DNA of 64,000 nt, from NCBI RefSeq assembly GCF_000002865.3, contig NW_001865043.1, positions 513,008-577,007 of the forward strand, read 5' to 3'. Made by a program: the position numbers and the translations under genes. A model generated the notes under the pieces. That model was not told where the DNA came from. It made no database searches and saw only the letters and a list, made by a program, of their open reading frames with translations. Every line of letters starts with the position of its first letter. Within the stretch, counting starts at the first letter, position 1. Source of the stretch: Monosiga brevicollis MX1 (taxonomy: Eukaryota; Opisthokonta; Choanoflagellata; Craspedida; Salpingoecidae). Positions 26,901 to 38,100 of this stretch are shown one piece after another.

Positions 26901-27942
26901 ACCAAGCATCCCAACCTCGTGCGGTTCTTGGGCATGGGTGAGACAAAGGACGATCCCCCCCAACCCTTTGTGGTGCTCGAGCTCGTGCTGCAAGGCTCTC
27001 TGTCAGAGCTGCTGCACGTGAAAAAAGTGCAGCTCAACCACCGACGAAAGCTTTCACTTGCCCATGATGTGGCCTGTGGCCTGGCCTTTATCCATGCCTT
27101 GGGCAAGCTGCATCGCGATATCAAGCCTGGTGAGTTGCGTGTTGGGATGGGGTCAAGCTGAAGTTTTATGCTTCAATGTCTATCCGACCGAAAATTCATT
27201 CTGGTGCGCCGATCTATTCTCTCCTCGGTGCTCCGCGGTTCACTTGTAGGCAACGTCTTGGTAACGTCAGACTGGGTGGCCAAGATTACTGACTTTGGCA
27301 GCATTCGAAATAGCTTTACGAGTGGCGCTCATCCTGACACAACGCGCAGTCGTCGCATGCTGTCAAGTCACAGCGAAGCTCCTGACATGTCTATTCTGGT
27401 TGGCACGCCCAACTATATGGTGCGTGGTTGCCCGGCATGGCCGTTGCTCGTGATGGCCAGCCAGAGTTGTTTGAGAAGCATCTAGTTGCACAATGCCACC
27501 ATCTCACAAACCTGTTGCCGGCCTTTTTCTCATAGGCCCCAGAGGTTCTAGAGTGTCAACCGGTAAGATCGCGCGCCTCTACTTGCGAGATGGGCGAATA
27601 TTGCTGGATTTCTTAGTGGTGATACCTTGTTTTTGCACCCTGCCCTCTTAGTGCACCACTGCCAGCGATGTTTGGAGCTTTGGTGTAACAATTTGGGAGT
27701 TGGCCCATGAGCAACGACCCAGCTATTTCTTGGCTGCTGGCAAGAAGGATTCAGGCAGTGGACCTGTCATCGGCTCGCTCATCAACTTTCTGCGTGCGGG
27801 CATTCGATTGCCCATTGATCCAAGCATTCCTGACCCGTTTCCTGCCCTCGTTGGCGGCTGCTGTCGCGACATACCCGAAGAGCGTTGGACCATGGCACAA
27901 GTCGAAAAGTTCCTCTCACGAGTGCTTCGCGACAACCAATAG
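23940..27942 (+). CDS. LRR receptor kinase (signal peptide, LRRs, one TM, TKL-like kinase)
   Basis: I place four exons: 23940-27129, 27250-27419, 27536-27562 and 27652-27942, giving an in-frame 1225-residue protein. The N terminus has a hydrophobic signal (FLAALLALFILSHCLCF). Leucine-rich repeats (LxxLxLxxNxLxxL) run from about residue 215 to 690, for example LQDLDLSGNYLTNLNL and LRSLNLANNRLTTLP. A Cys-containing region precedes a single membrane span near residues 868-890 (WAVAVVVLAALIVTTPLFLL), with an RRLRRR stop-transfer. Kinase: SPGSFGAVYKAEL (the first loop Gly is replaced), CVKIM with the ATP-binding Lys near 959, FRQEADFL, HRDIKPGNVLV, TDFGS, APEVLE, DVWSFGVTIWEL. HRDIKPGN indicates Ser/Thr specificity of TKL type rather than tyrosine kinase. 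The layout matches plant-like receptor kinases. An ATG 24 codons downstream would give a tidier signal peptide. Confidence 0.88.
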
Positions 27943-28333
27943 CATCAGGCCTTTTGTTCTCGCACACAGACCAGAGCGCAGCTCACATGGCGTCTTAGTG
28001 CGTGTTGCCTGGCGGTGTGCAGCAGTTTACCTTGTGCCTTGGTGATAATGATAGTAACTGATGATAGGTTCTTGCGATTGGCGCAATTTATGATTGATTC
28101 GAAGATGGATGAACGTGGATATCATGGATGTCATGGCTGATGCTGGATCTCTTTGATTGACATAGGTCTCCGTTTGGTACAAGGGTGCCGATCAGCTGCA
28201 ACAGTACACATAGCACAAGTTGAAGCCAAGAGAATGGAGAGAGCGCGCCTGAGAGCATTGACTTGAGGAGATTGCCACAGCCACACTTCACATGAGCCAC
28301 CAAACCAAACCACCTGTGATACCTTACAGAGGC
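27943..28333. other. Convergent 3'-3' intergenic region
   Basis: 391 bases between the receptor kinase stop (+) and the stop of the next minus-strand gene. No repeat or RNA gene seen. Confidence 0.6.
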
Positions 28334-30839
28334 TCATGGTTCAAGGGTCAAGAGCTGCCATGCATCATCCGCTGGTGCGCAATCAACGTGCTCGATGGCT
28401 TGATAATCTGCCAGCAAAGCATCCGAGTCACTGGTGCGAGAGTTGGAGCTGTCCGAGTCACGTTCCATTGCATCCAAGAGCAAACACTGGGTGGCGGTCT
28501 CGTCGTCCTTGGGCAGTTGTGCTTGCAACAAGGGCAATGGCTTTGCTCCTGCCTTGGCTATAGAAGACAAATCAACAAAAGAGGCAATGGCCATAGGTGT
28601 GATCAAACTGCCCAGGATTACCGAAGATATGGGGCACGTTGATCATGCTCAAAACCACGTACAACGAGGGACATGTTGGTGAGCAGCCAACACACGCCAA
28701 AGGCGATCCTCGTGGGAGATGTGGCCCGCCACACGCACGACGCGCCCCTCCTTGGTCTTGTCCGAAGCTACACATGATGGCACACACAAGTATGACTGGT
28801 GATCGACCTTGGCAAACCGCACAGCACACGCACAAAGGGTGACGTACAGGTGCATTCGAGGTCGTGATACTGGGCCAGAGCATAGAGGACGGTACGGCGG
28901 CGACCATCACGCTCTGTGGCCTAAAACACACGACAAATGTGTTGATTAGGTGGGCATCAGTACGCAGCCAAAGGGATAATGATGATAACAACATGACTCA
29001 AGAAACTGACCTCAAAGACGCCGGTGTGAGCCAGGATGTACAAAACGGCCTCCTCTTGTTCACAGACGGCATCGACGGACAGGGCTTGTCGTTTAAGGTC
29101 TAAAATGGAAGCAAAGAGCACGATTTGCCAAAAGGGAAGTAAGGCCACTTGCTTGCGTGCGGCGTTGGTGACGCGGTTTGGGCCGATAACGAAGCCAACT
29201 GTGGGTCCACATACTGTTGCGCGTCTGGTGGGGCATGGCGAAAAATCGCGCTTGCTCCTCGGAGCGCTGGACCATCGACTTTGGGCTTCTGTGGTGGAGA
29301 CGACAGTGAGAATAACCATCATGGTCTGATTCAAAAAAGAGAAGGCCAGAGGCGGGTGGAAGCAAATTGACCAATAGAACACACCTTTTAGCCAAGATTT
29401 GGCTCTGTTTGCGCAGGGGGAGCTCAGAGAATTTCGTCCACGTCTAAAGTTCATGTATGATTGACGTGGCCGGCCACAACGAGAAAAATTGTGAGAAGGT
29501 GCCAACTTGTGCAATTCTTTTGACAGTCTGGCACGCCGTGATTGGCCATTGGCAGACACACCTCACGGGCTTGGTGGTTGCTCAGCAGCGAGGTGAAGGC
29601 CGAGGGTTCTGCCTCGGGATATGAAACATTGCCTTCGTCGTCAGTAAAGCCATGCACTTCGTCGATGCGGTGAGCCAGACTGTGCAGAAAGCACTCTAAA
29701 CAACAAGGTGATTACGCCAGTGGACGCAAAACAAATGAGATCCAGAAAGTGATCGAAGACCAGAGAGGCCCAACGGCGAGTCGTAGGTTAGAACGGCTGA
29801 AGACTTACGATTTTGCCAGCGCCGTTGGCGGCGCTTGCCCGCTGACGATCGGGTGGCTTTGCGGCGCGTCTCGGAATCCTCGCGCACTGGCGCTTGCGTT
29901 CGCGCCTGTAAAAGGACCATGCGCAACGGAGCAAGATGTATGAGTTGATGGAAAGAGACAAGCCCAGCGACGCCGTCTTGGACAAGAGTCAATGGGTGGC
30001 GTACCATCCGACGGGCGGCCCGTGCCTCCCGGGCATTGGTGGGGGCGGCTGGGGCCGAGGCAGGGGCAGGAGAAGTGATGTGGGCAGCGGAAATCATGTG
30101 GGCAGACGTGGTGGAAGGTGGGGCTTGCTCTTCATCGGTTCCGTCCGAGCCGTTGACATCTTCTTGGGCAATCGCAATGCTAAATGCACGCAAATGGCTC
30201 GTTAGTTGTACCAATGAAATAAATGACAGGAACAGGGATAGGATGATAGCCGATGGAAGCGTTTCAAGCCGAGCCGCACATACTTGAGAAGGGCCAGTGT
30301 CAACTCGTCTTCAGAAAGCTCGATGCGAATGCGGCCGTCGTCGTGACCGTGCTCCGGCAGACTGGTCAGCAAATTCTCGTCGTGAACTTCATCGCGACGA
30401 TCCAAGGGCCGCACCATGGTGGAGGTATGCGACTAAACAGAATGCCTACGAGGCAAATGTTCAAAGAGTTGGAGGCGCCATCAGCAAAAGGACAGACCCA
30501 GGCAGCAGGCGCGCCTGGAACACCAGCACGACACCCCCACCCCACACCACCGCTGCATTGGGGGCGGGAATTCTTCGAGTAACAGTTTCCGCCTTCGTTC
30601 GCATGAAAGATGTTTTGCATCGGTATTGAAAAGGCATTTTCATGAGGCAGTGCCAACGCCCGTGGCCATGAACACGTACCCTCGCAACTGCCGTTGACCA
30701 CTCCAAACAGCTCCAACAGGGCCACGCAGCAGCGGACTACAAAGAAATCAAGAGGAAAAAAAAAATGCCCGTCAACCAAAAAGGGCGCACAGACGACGAG
30801 AGACAGGAAAGGGGGCGCGCAATACACTACACACACTTA

Positions 30840-30911
<72 letters not shown>

Positions 30912-31085
30912 CTTCTTGCTGTTGATTTCAGCTGTTGCAACTGTACTTGATGCATTCCTTCAATCAGCCTGCAAACAGCGTTAAGAAGGAGCCTTACATC
31001 GTCGAGAACAAAAAAAAAAAAATCGCGCCTTGCTCCTCGCGGTCTTCCTGCCACGCTCCAACAGATGATGCTTGCTGGATTGCAT
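28334..31085 (-). CDS. Multi-exon protein with possible membrane segments, unrecognised
   Basis: Read leftward and tentatively begun at ATG 31085 (MQSSKHHLLERGRKTARSKA), which is uncertain. Supported coding exons: RLIEGMHQVQLQQLKSTA ending at a donor inside a GT repeat, VVRCCVALLELFGVVNGSCE, RRDEVHDENLLTSLPEHGHD with IELSEDELTLALLK (about 30295-30420), AFSIAIAQEDVNGSDGTDEE (about 30130-30200) through an Arg/Lys-rich stretch, HGFTDDEGNVSYPE, hydrophobic TMMVILTVVSTTE and QVALLPFWQIVLFASIL (about 29100-29320), RRRTVLYALAQYHDLEC, and the C-terminal acidic exon with LLADYQAIEHVD ending at 28334. The early exons faintly recall the helical region before the channel of inositol-trisphosphate receptors, but no channel filter is seen, so I do not assign it. 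Confidence 0.45.
30841..30908. repeat. (CA)34 microsatellite at an exon-intron junction
   Basis: A perfect CA run on + (GT on the minus coding strand). It begins directly after the exon that encodes LKSTARSS, so the GT of the 5' splice site appears to be part of the repeat. Confidence 0.9.
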
Positions 31086-31393
31086 TGCAACACACGAGTG
31101 CCTGTCATAACGACAAGATGTGTCCAAAGGCGCTGTCAGCTGCCACCGCGAACATAACTCGCCTTGCGAACTGACACGATGCTGGCAGCTGATTGACTTG
31201 CTGGTTATGAAATCGATTGGCTTTATATGGGCAACAAAGCGCCAAAAGGGGAAACTGAAGAACCTAATCAAAAGTCATCATGCTACTCCATACTCCAAGT
31301 ACATGAACGAGAATCGCTTAAAGAGGTGTCCAAAGCTCGGCCCACCCATCAAACGGTGAGCCCGCGACGAAAAAGCTGGCACACGATCAAACA
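31086..31393. other. Gap between two minus-strand genes
   Basis: Upstream of the unrecognised gene and downstream of the LRR protein. The poly-A run at 31010-31021 lies just inside the neighbouring model. Part of this gap may be 5' exon of the downstream gene. Confidence 0.4.
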
Positions 31394-33744
31394 CTATTTT
31401 TTCTTCTTCTTGGTACCCTTTTTCTTGGCCACCTTCTTGGCACCTGACGAGTGCAAAAAACCAAACCCAACGTGCAAACGTAAGCGTGGGCACAGAGTTC
31501 AAGATGCGACGCGTGCAGGCAAGGAGTGCGAGACAAGCATTACAGCAGAATGGCATTTCAGCGCCGCTCAACTTTACACACCTGATTTTCCAAAAGCTTG
31601 GATTTCTTTGAGGAGATCACGGTTGATGCGAGGTCCAAGCTTCACCTTCATGGCCCGCAAACCTGGGGCCGAGAAGCGCAGGTCAAGAGATGTCGGCAGC
31701 GCACTCGCCAATTCTGACATTCGCGGCGAGCAAGCAAGCGAGAGGAAAAGTAGCACGGGAGCGTGACCAACCTGCTTTCTTGCGCACCCTCAGGGCATCG
31801 CGAAATGCAGTAGCAGCGCGATCGCTCATCGTGTTGTTGGTCATGATGAGCGTGCCCAAGCAAGCACACGCGCCGAGATGCACGCCCAAGCTCTCCAGCA
31901 CTTTTTTGCAACGCAACAAACCGATGAAAATACATGAACCTGGAGTGAACCAACGGAACCATCACCAGACCAAGTGGATTCGACAGAAAATGCACTCGCA
32001 CCGGCGTTGAGGAGTTGTTCATCCTGGGTGTCAACCAGGTCAATTGAACACTCGTCCAAAGACAAGGAGGACAGCGTCTCGCAAAACTCAAGAACCGGCG
32101 TCAGCAAACGAAAGCCTACAGTGTCCCAGGTTCCGGGATTATGACGCCGAAGCAGTGGTCTCGCGCAGACACCAGCAGAGCTTGCATAGACATGAGGGAT
32201 AAATAAGAAGAGACACGTACCCTCAAGACCCAAAGGATTTCCATCCAAAACTACCTCCTCCAAGGTGGTCCGACAGATAAAGTCTCGCAAAAACTCGCCC
32301 ACAGGACCTTCCAGTCCGCACCTGTGCGGCCAAGCACCAAAGACAGATTCACAAGTGTGCAACAATCGGAATGACCACTCTGTCAAGCTGCGCAATCAAA
32401 ATAGGGTTTCTGCATTGCATGCCCTGCCGCTCATCATTCGTCGATCAAGACGGCGCCAGTGTTGAATGACATACCGTTTGAGTGCAAGGTGGCGGAGCAC
32501 TCGAGAATGACACAGCCCTGCCATCAAACCGATCATGAATAACGCGCGGTGGACACAAACCCATAGAACGATTAGTACATGTTGGCTTGGCCCCCACACG
32601 GAAACCCTTCCTGCGGCCAAAACTCACGTAACAAGAGCCGACGCACACCGTCCGTAGTCATTGGACAGAACGAGCAACTCAGCGATTGAACCCTGTGACC
32701 ACATGGTGTCAAACTGAGAAATGTTTTCTTCTCGGCATGCAAGATGTGACATCGGACCGAGGCTGGCGCCAACTACATACGCAGGATTGACACCCAGGCT
32801 CTCGCCGAGTTCGTCCCAGCCATCAGGCGAGGCCTTGCAGTTGAGGAACTCAAGTTTGGTAACCGTGGCCTTGGCACGGAAGAAGTAGGAGATGGCCTAC
32901 CCACCCCGCGAGCAAGGGAAACAGTTCTCTTCAGAAAACAGACTGCGGGTGGGACCGCATGCTGTGAGCCGATTTTCCACACCAACTGGCCTGACCCGCA
33001 TGTCATCGTCGGAGAGAGTGAGATTCCAGAAGAACAGCTCGGTCAGGAAGGGATAGCCCGTTTCATCGAGCGTAACAAACAACCTGCGCAGGCTATGTGT
33101 GGTGCGTGTGCCGGTCAAAGAGAGATACAAGTGAAATCAATGGCCCACAGCAGCCTTTTGCATGCCCGTCAGCGTTCCAAGCGAACCGTGAGGTGCCGTC
33201 AGGATTGGTCAGGTTTTGACCATCCAAGACTAAATGTTTGAACGGTTGGGCTTGGCGATACGCTTCCCGGGTGACCAGCTCCACACCTAAGATGCGAATT
33301 GTTATTGATAGTAAGCAGCTCAATGCATTGTGCAATCTTCAAGGCAGATTCCCCAGGGCCAGCAGCGACGTACTCGGAATTGGGTCCTCATTGGCAGCCT
33401 CAAGTCGAGAGCGATACCCAACCTGTCACAAGCAGGCCGCCCACACAGGAGCAGGTGCGCATGTATTAGCCCGGGTCAAGAGGTTTGAGCTACATGCAAA
33501 CAGATCATATCCTAAAACTGGCTGTGGACTGACCATAAACGTCTTGATCAACTCCTGGATCCGTGGGTCTGGCTCGCTCTGAGAAGCAGCCGCCAAGGAC
33601 AGACGTGACAACACTGAATGACATCCGCGTACGTACACACAGGCTCACTTATACACGTGACACACTGGCACAAGTGCATCTGCGCTGAGGGCGAGCACTG
33701 ACCTTCTTGCTATCCTTGGCTGCACCCTTTTTGGGTGGCGGCAT
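31394..33744 (-). CDS. RNI-like leucine-rich repeat protein with Lys-rich ends
   Basis: Starts MPPPKKGAAKDSKK at ATG 33744 (donor GTCAGT) and ends KKVAKKKGTKKKKK at a TAG at 31394-31396. Between them are short exons with ribonuclease-inhibitor-type repeats: DPRIQELIKTFM, FKHLVLDGQNLT, HSLRRLFVTLDETG with FLTELFFWNLTLSDDDMR, VTKLEFLNCKASPDGWDELG, LTLLEEVVLDGNPLG-like (TTLEEVVLDGNPLGLEG), LSSLSLDECSIDLVD, and ACLGTLIMTNNTMSDRAATA. Helix-containing LRRs of this kind occur in TCTE1/DRC5, LRRC74 and RanGAP-like proteins. The MPPPKKG start and lysine-rich tail recall flagellar LRR proteins, which is only a resemblance. The introns are about 60-130 bases. Confidence 0.7.
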
Positions 33745-34319
33745 GACGACGGCCAACCAACTCTTGCCAGGCCAAAGACTTTGACAAAAAACGTACCATC
33801 CACGAGTGAGCCCCGCAACCTCAACCCGAGGGCATCACCTCAGCCCAGAAATACCGGTGGTCTGGCGGCTTCAAGCACCACCCGCGCCCCAAAGCCGTCG
33901 AATCAGCGACTCACACCACCTCCTCACGCTCCGCTCCGTTGCCACGAAGAGATGCTGACAAATGCCTTTTTTTCTTACTTTCCTTTCCTTTGGCTCACAA
34001 GTTGGGGTTAATAAACTGTAGGTAACAGCTATTGACAACCGAAAAAATGATGTCACGCCTGAGCGAGCGAGCGAGCTGGCCGAGCAACGTCCGCCGCCAG
34101 CGCGTGGAAGGGAAGAGGGGTGCTCCACGGGCAACAATTCAACAATAATTCTCAATCAATTGCAGCTCAGCTTGAATATTGAGGCCAACAACCAACTTCC
34201 AGCCCCTCAATATCAATAACATCGGTTCCGCTTGGGAACGGCCACTCGGTGGCCCGCCGACACACGTGGCCGACTCGTTCTCATTGCGACTGTTGCACAG
34301 GGCGTCTAGTCCACCAGAT
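33745..34319. other. Intergenic region upstream of the LRR gene
   Basis: 575 bases between the LRR gene start and the stop of the next minus-strand gene. It includes a GAGCGAGCGAGCGAG run near 34058-34072. No gene or RNA recognised. Confidence 0.55.
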
Positions 34320-35000
34320 TCAGCGACCACCTTTACCGGCCTTCTTGGTCCGGCCTTTATTTTTCGTCTTGAAGACCGTTTGGCCTTTGCGTTTGGGGGC
34401 AGATGGGCTCGGCGTGTGTTCCTCCTGCTGCTGCTTCCAGACCATTTGCTGCTGCATCTCACGACGTCGGGCCTTTTGGAAAGCCAGGCCGTGATAATTG
34501 GGGATGTACTCGTCCCAGACCTTGGTAAACTCCTCCAGATAACCCTTGTCACGACAGTTGAAGAAGCAGGAAGCCCGCGCAAACCCTTGACCGCCATACC
34601 CACCCCGCCAGGGTTGGAGGGGAAATGTCCAAGTTACCGGGCCCTTTTTGACTGTGATGGGGTCGCGTTGTCGCACGCTCTCTGCAGATTGTCGCTCTTC
34701 CCACTTTTCGCGTCTGGCCAGCTGCCGTTGCTGCAGGGCCACCAGGTCTGCTTGCCGAGCCTCGATGTTGCCCTTGACCACCTCCACATGGCGCCCGCGT
34801 CCACGACCCGGACCCCGGCCCCGTGTGCTTTTGGCCAGGTGCTCACGCTTGGGAGCCGGCGCCTCTGCGGGATTCGGAACACTCAAAGACACGTCACTCT
34901 TGGATGCCTTGCGCTTGCCGCCATTTGGTGGGGGTGCCACCGACGTGGTCGGTCGTGGCCCGCTCGTCACCAGTGTATCAAAGTCAAAGAGATGTGCCAT
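34320..35000 (-). CDS. Basic protein with RG-rich stretch, unrecognised
   Basis: A 226-codon frame from ATG 35000 (MAHLFDFDTLVTSGPRP). It has a low-complexity start, a central GRGPGRGRGRH stretch typical of RNA-binding or arginine-methylated regions, a Gln/Arg/Lys-rich helix (about residues 80-105), a compact segment with ASCFFNCRDKGYLEEF, and a very basic C terminus (KTKNKGRTKKAGKGGR). One part (TWTFPLQPWRGGYGGQ, about 34570-34640) is bounded by possible splice signals and may be an in-frame intron. Nuclear or nucleolar RNA binding is plausible from composition only. Minus-strand neighbours on both sides run in tandem. Confidence 0.55.
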   Translation of the reverse strand: MAHLFDFDTLVTSGPRPTTSVAPPPNGGKRKASKSDVSLSVPNPAEAPAPKREHLAKSTRGRGPGRGRGRHVEVVKGNIEARQADLVALQQRQLARREKWEERQSAESVRQRDPITVKKGPVTWTFPLQPWRGGYGGQGFARASCFFNCRDKGYLEEFTKVWDEYIPNYHGLAFQKARRREMQQQMVWKQQQEEHTPSPSAPKRKGQTVFKTKNKGRTKKAGKGGR

Positions 35001-35132
35001 AATGGCAGTCTCAAAGCGAGATCAAGGAAAAAAAAAGAAAGAAAAATTGACACGACAACAAGTTATCAATCGATCATCAACAGAAAAAGAAAAAAAACCA
35101 AGTCACTCCCAATACGTTGGTATCATCTGATG

Positions 35133-38100
35133 TTAAATTTGATTATGTTCGGTGCTGAATAAGAGTAAGTATGGCGTGGCGCTACGCGTTAGGTGCATGG
35201 TGGGGTTGGTTGTGGCCACTTGGACATCACCATCATCGCAGATGCGCCATTGGCCTGGCTTTGGACCTTGCACGTGGGCAATGTAATGCCCGGTTGAGGC
35301 GTGCTCTCCCAGATGGATCACTGCACCGCGATAGCCATAGGTCTGGCTACCAATGTCAACTTGCTCAGGCACTTGCACTTGGGTCATGAGCTTGCGGCTG
35401 CCAGTCTAGTCCCACCCAACGCCCATAAGTCAACACTGGCGTGTACATCGAGTACGACAGGTATGATGGGCCATCCGCCATCTCGCAGCAGCCTCAAGAC
35501 TCTACCTTTGGTGAGTAAGTGAAGCGCTTGAATGCCAGAAGGAGGTGTTGAGGCCAAGCTACGATATGTGTCTGTACACAGTGCCATGAATGAACAGTGC
35601 TTGGCCTTTCAGGCTTCTGCTTAGCCAGTTGGACGATCGGTGGCGCAAACAAATACCTGCGCAGAGGCAGTGCGCTTGGCATGACATTGATCGCAGAAGT
35701 AGTCTTCCACCAGGTCGGCTTGCGCTAACCGCTATAGAGGTAGCAAAACACACGCAACGCACAGGCCATAGTCATGTGTCGCTACAGCATTCCAGCTAGG
35801 AATGGGCTAGAGAATTCCATGCACGCCTTGCCTGTAAGAGCGCCTTCAGGGTCGTGGGTTGTGCCCGTGTATCATCAAGGGGCAAATCCAGCATGAAAAA
35901 GCTGGTAGTCTGCGTAGACTGTCCGCCACAGGTCGAACACACATATCTTTGTTCTTGCTGGCCTTGAATCGGGGAGACTGCAGCGGCAACTACCGCAAGC
36001 ACCATCATCAACCCCACGCCATAAGTATTTGGTGAACAAGAATTCAGTACGGGCGGCTTTGCAGAGTTCAAATACCTTGCTCGCTCGAAGATTCGTGCAA
36101 CTGATCCATCACGTGCCTGCTCGATCCATGGAGATAAACAAGGACCAATGAGACATGCTTGGTCTCCGGAGGCTGCAACCTAACCTGGTGTACGGAGAGG
36201 CCATAAGGCCGCTCAATCTACGATGGATGCTTAACACGCTATCGCACATTAAAAACTCGGCGGCATCTTGCTGACGACCGTGCTCAAACCACGAAGGTGC
36301 TAGTTGAAGCAGCGAGCTAAGAAACATAAAAGGTGCAGTCAGACCAATGGACAACCAGCACAACGCTATGTGAATGCTTTGGGAAAAAAAAGAAAAGAAA
36401 AGAAAAAAAAAGCCATAAGGTAGGCGTATCATATTACTCAGACCGGTCAGAGTAAGCTGAAGTGGCCGAACCCCGCAGGTGGTTCAACACGCGCCCAAGT
36501 ATACCCTCTGTCTATGGATCAGGCAGCCGACCCCCAAAAAGGACAACCACATGGAATCAACATGAGGTCAAGCTGTATACCACACAGGACACCAAAATCT
36601 CGAAACCAGCATCGCATGCGACTAAGGTACCACCAAACGTCAGCATCGTACCCCTTCTCCAGTCAGCGTGCTGGGTAGAATGAGCGCCAAGAGCTGTAGC
36701 ACTGCGTTCATATAGCATGTATTGCCCAGGTTGCGTAAAGCCGGGGCTTGACTCGCTCGGGGCACATAGGCCACGGCCCCAGCTCCCACGCGGCGTGTGG
36801 GGCCGATCTGGACAGCATTGTTCCATGGTCCAGGCCAACTCTCCTCTTCCACGGCTGTGAAGTTGTGGCCTGTTGGCTCAGTTCGGCCGGAGCCAGTTGC
36901 ACAGTGAGAAACGAACACCCATCAGAGCGTCGGGAGCTACAACAACACGCATGCGAAGCGAAGTCACACCGACTCTGGGCGATACGCACCCAATCGCCGC
37001 AAGAGGCGTTCAACGGCTTCATCCAGTGTTGGGTGGATGATCCGCACCCGGAGTAAGGCCCTTTGCAATCGACCGTGCAAGGAGCCTTCACATAGCAGCC
37101 ACGGCCAGGCACAAGAACGTGTCTGAGTGGGATGCTGGGGTCAACAGACCAACAGCCACTTCCGGGCATCAAGGAACAATTGTGCACATGGCTTGAGGCG
37201 TTCGCCTTTGCTCGATAAACAGCCACCCACCGGTTTCTTGCATGGACTCGAGAGCCAGAAGAAGTTGGCTCATCACAAATTCGTCTCCAACAAGTCCAAA
37301 CACCATGGTGGCCATAACCTAGTCCAGGACGACAAATCCCCACTTTGAGTGACACAAAATGCAACGCTCGTGTGTGCTTGCGCTCGGCTGCATGGCACTG
37401 AGATGTGTGTCTCTTCCTCAATACAACGAACCGACGAAACAGCGAGGCTGCATTCAGGAATGGCAAGGTAGATGGCCAGCCCAGGCAGGCGATGTCGAGA
37501 TTCCTGAGTAAAGCATTAAATACAATTGAGAGCCTTCACGCACCGAGCGCTTCTAAACATGAACGAGCGATACCTACAGCAGCGACGATTGAGTTGAGAT
37601 GAGGCTGCTTGGCGCCCTGGACCAAAAGTTGGCAGCACCACAAATCCATTAAAAGCACCTCCTCCGGTAGTGGTGCCCGCAGCAGATCGGGTAGCTCTGC
37701 CGCTGGCACCACGGCCGACGGCGCAGGCCATTGCAATAAAATCAGCATCGACTAGACACCAAGCGACCCAAAACTCCTGTGAAAGCCCGTCAGAATAAGG
37801 GATAGGATGTGGTCAAGCCGTACGATCAGCGTGTGCCGGAATTCCTCTTGAGAAAGCTGCTGCAACTGGCTGCAGAGCACTTGCACCGTGTCTTGCGGCA
37901 TGCGGCGCATCGTGGCTGCCCAGGAGAGTCCAGGTACGCAATCTCGCAGAGAGCTGAATACCTACTCGGCCAACATTGCAGAGAGAATGCAAATCCACAC
38001 TTCAGCCCTGTGGGTCCAATGCAAGTCGCCTGCCTATACCAAGCCTAAAACCTGATGGCAACGCACCCGGGCGAAAAAGGGCACTAAGCTACCCTGGGCC

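Noticed and set aside
28334-31085. Inositol-trisphosphate receptor
   Set aside because: Only a faint resemblance in two helical exons; no pore filter or cytosolic zinc-finger tail found.
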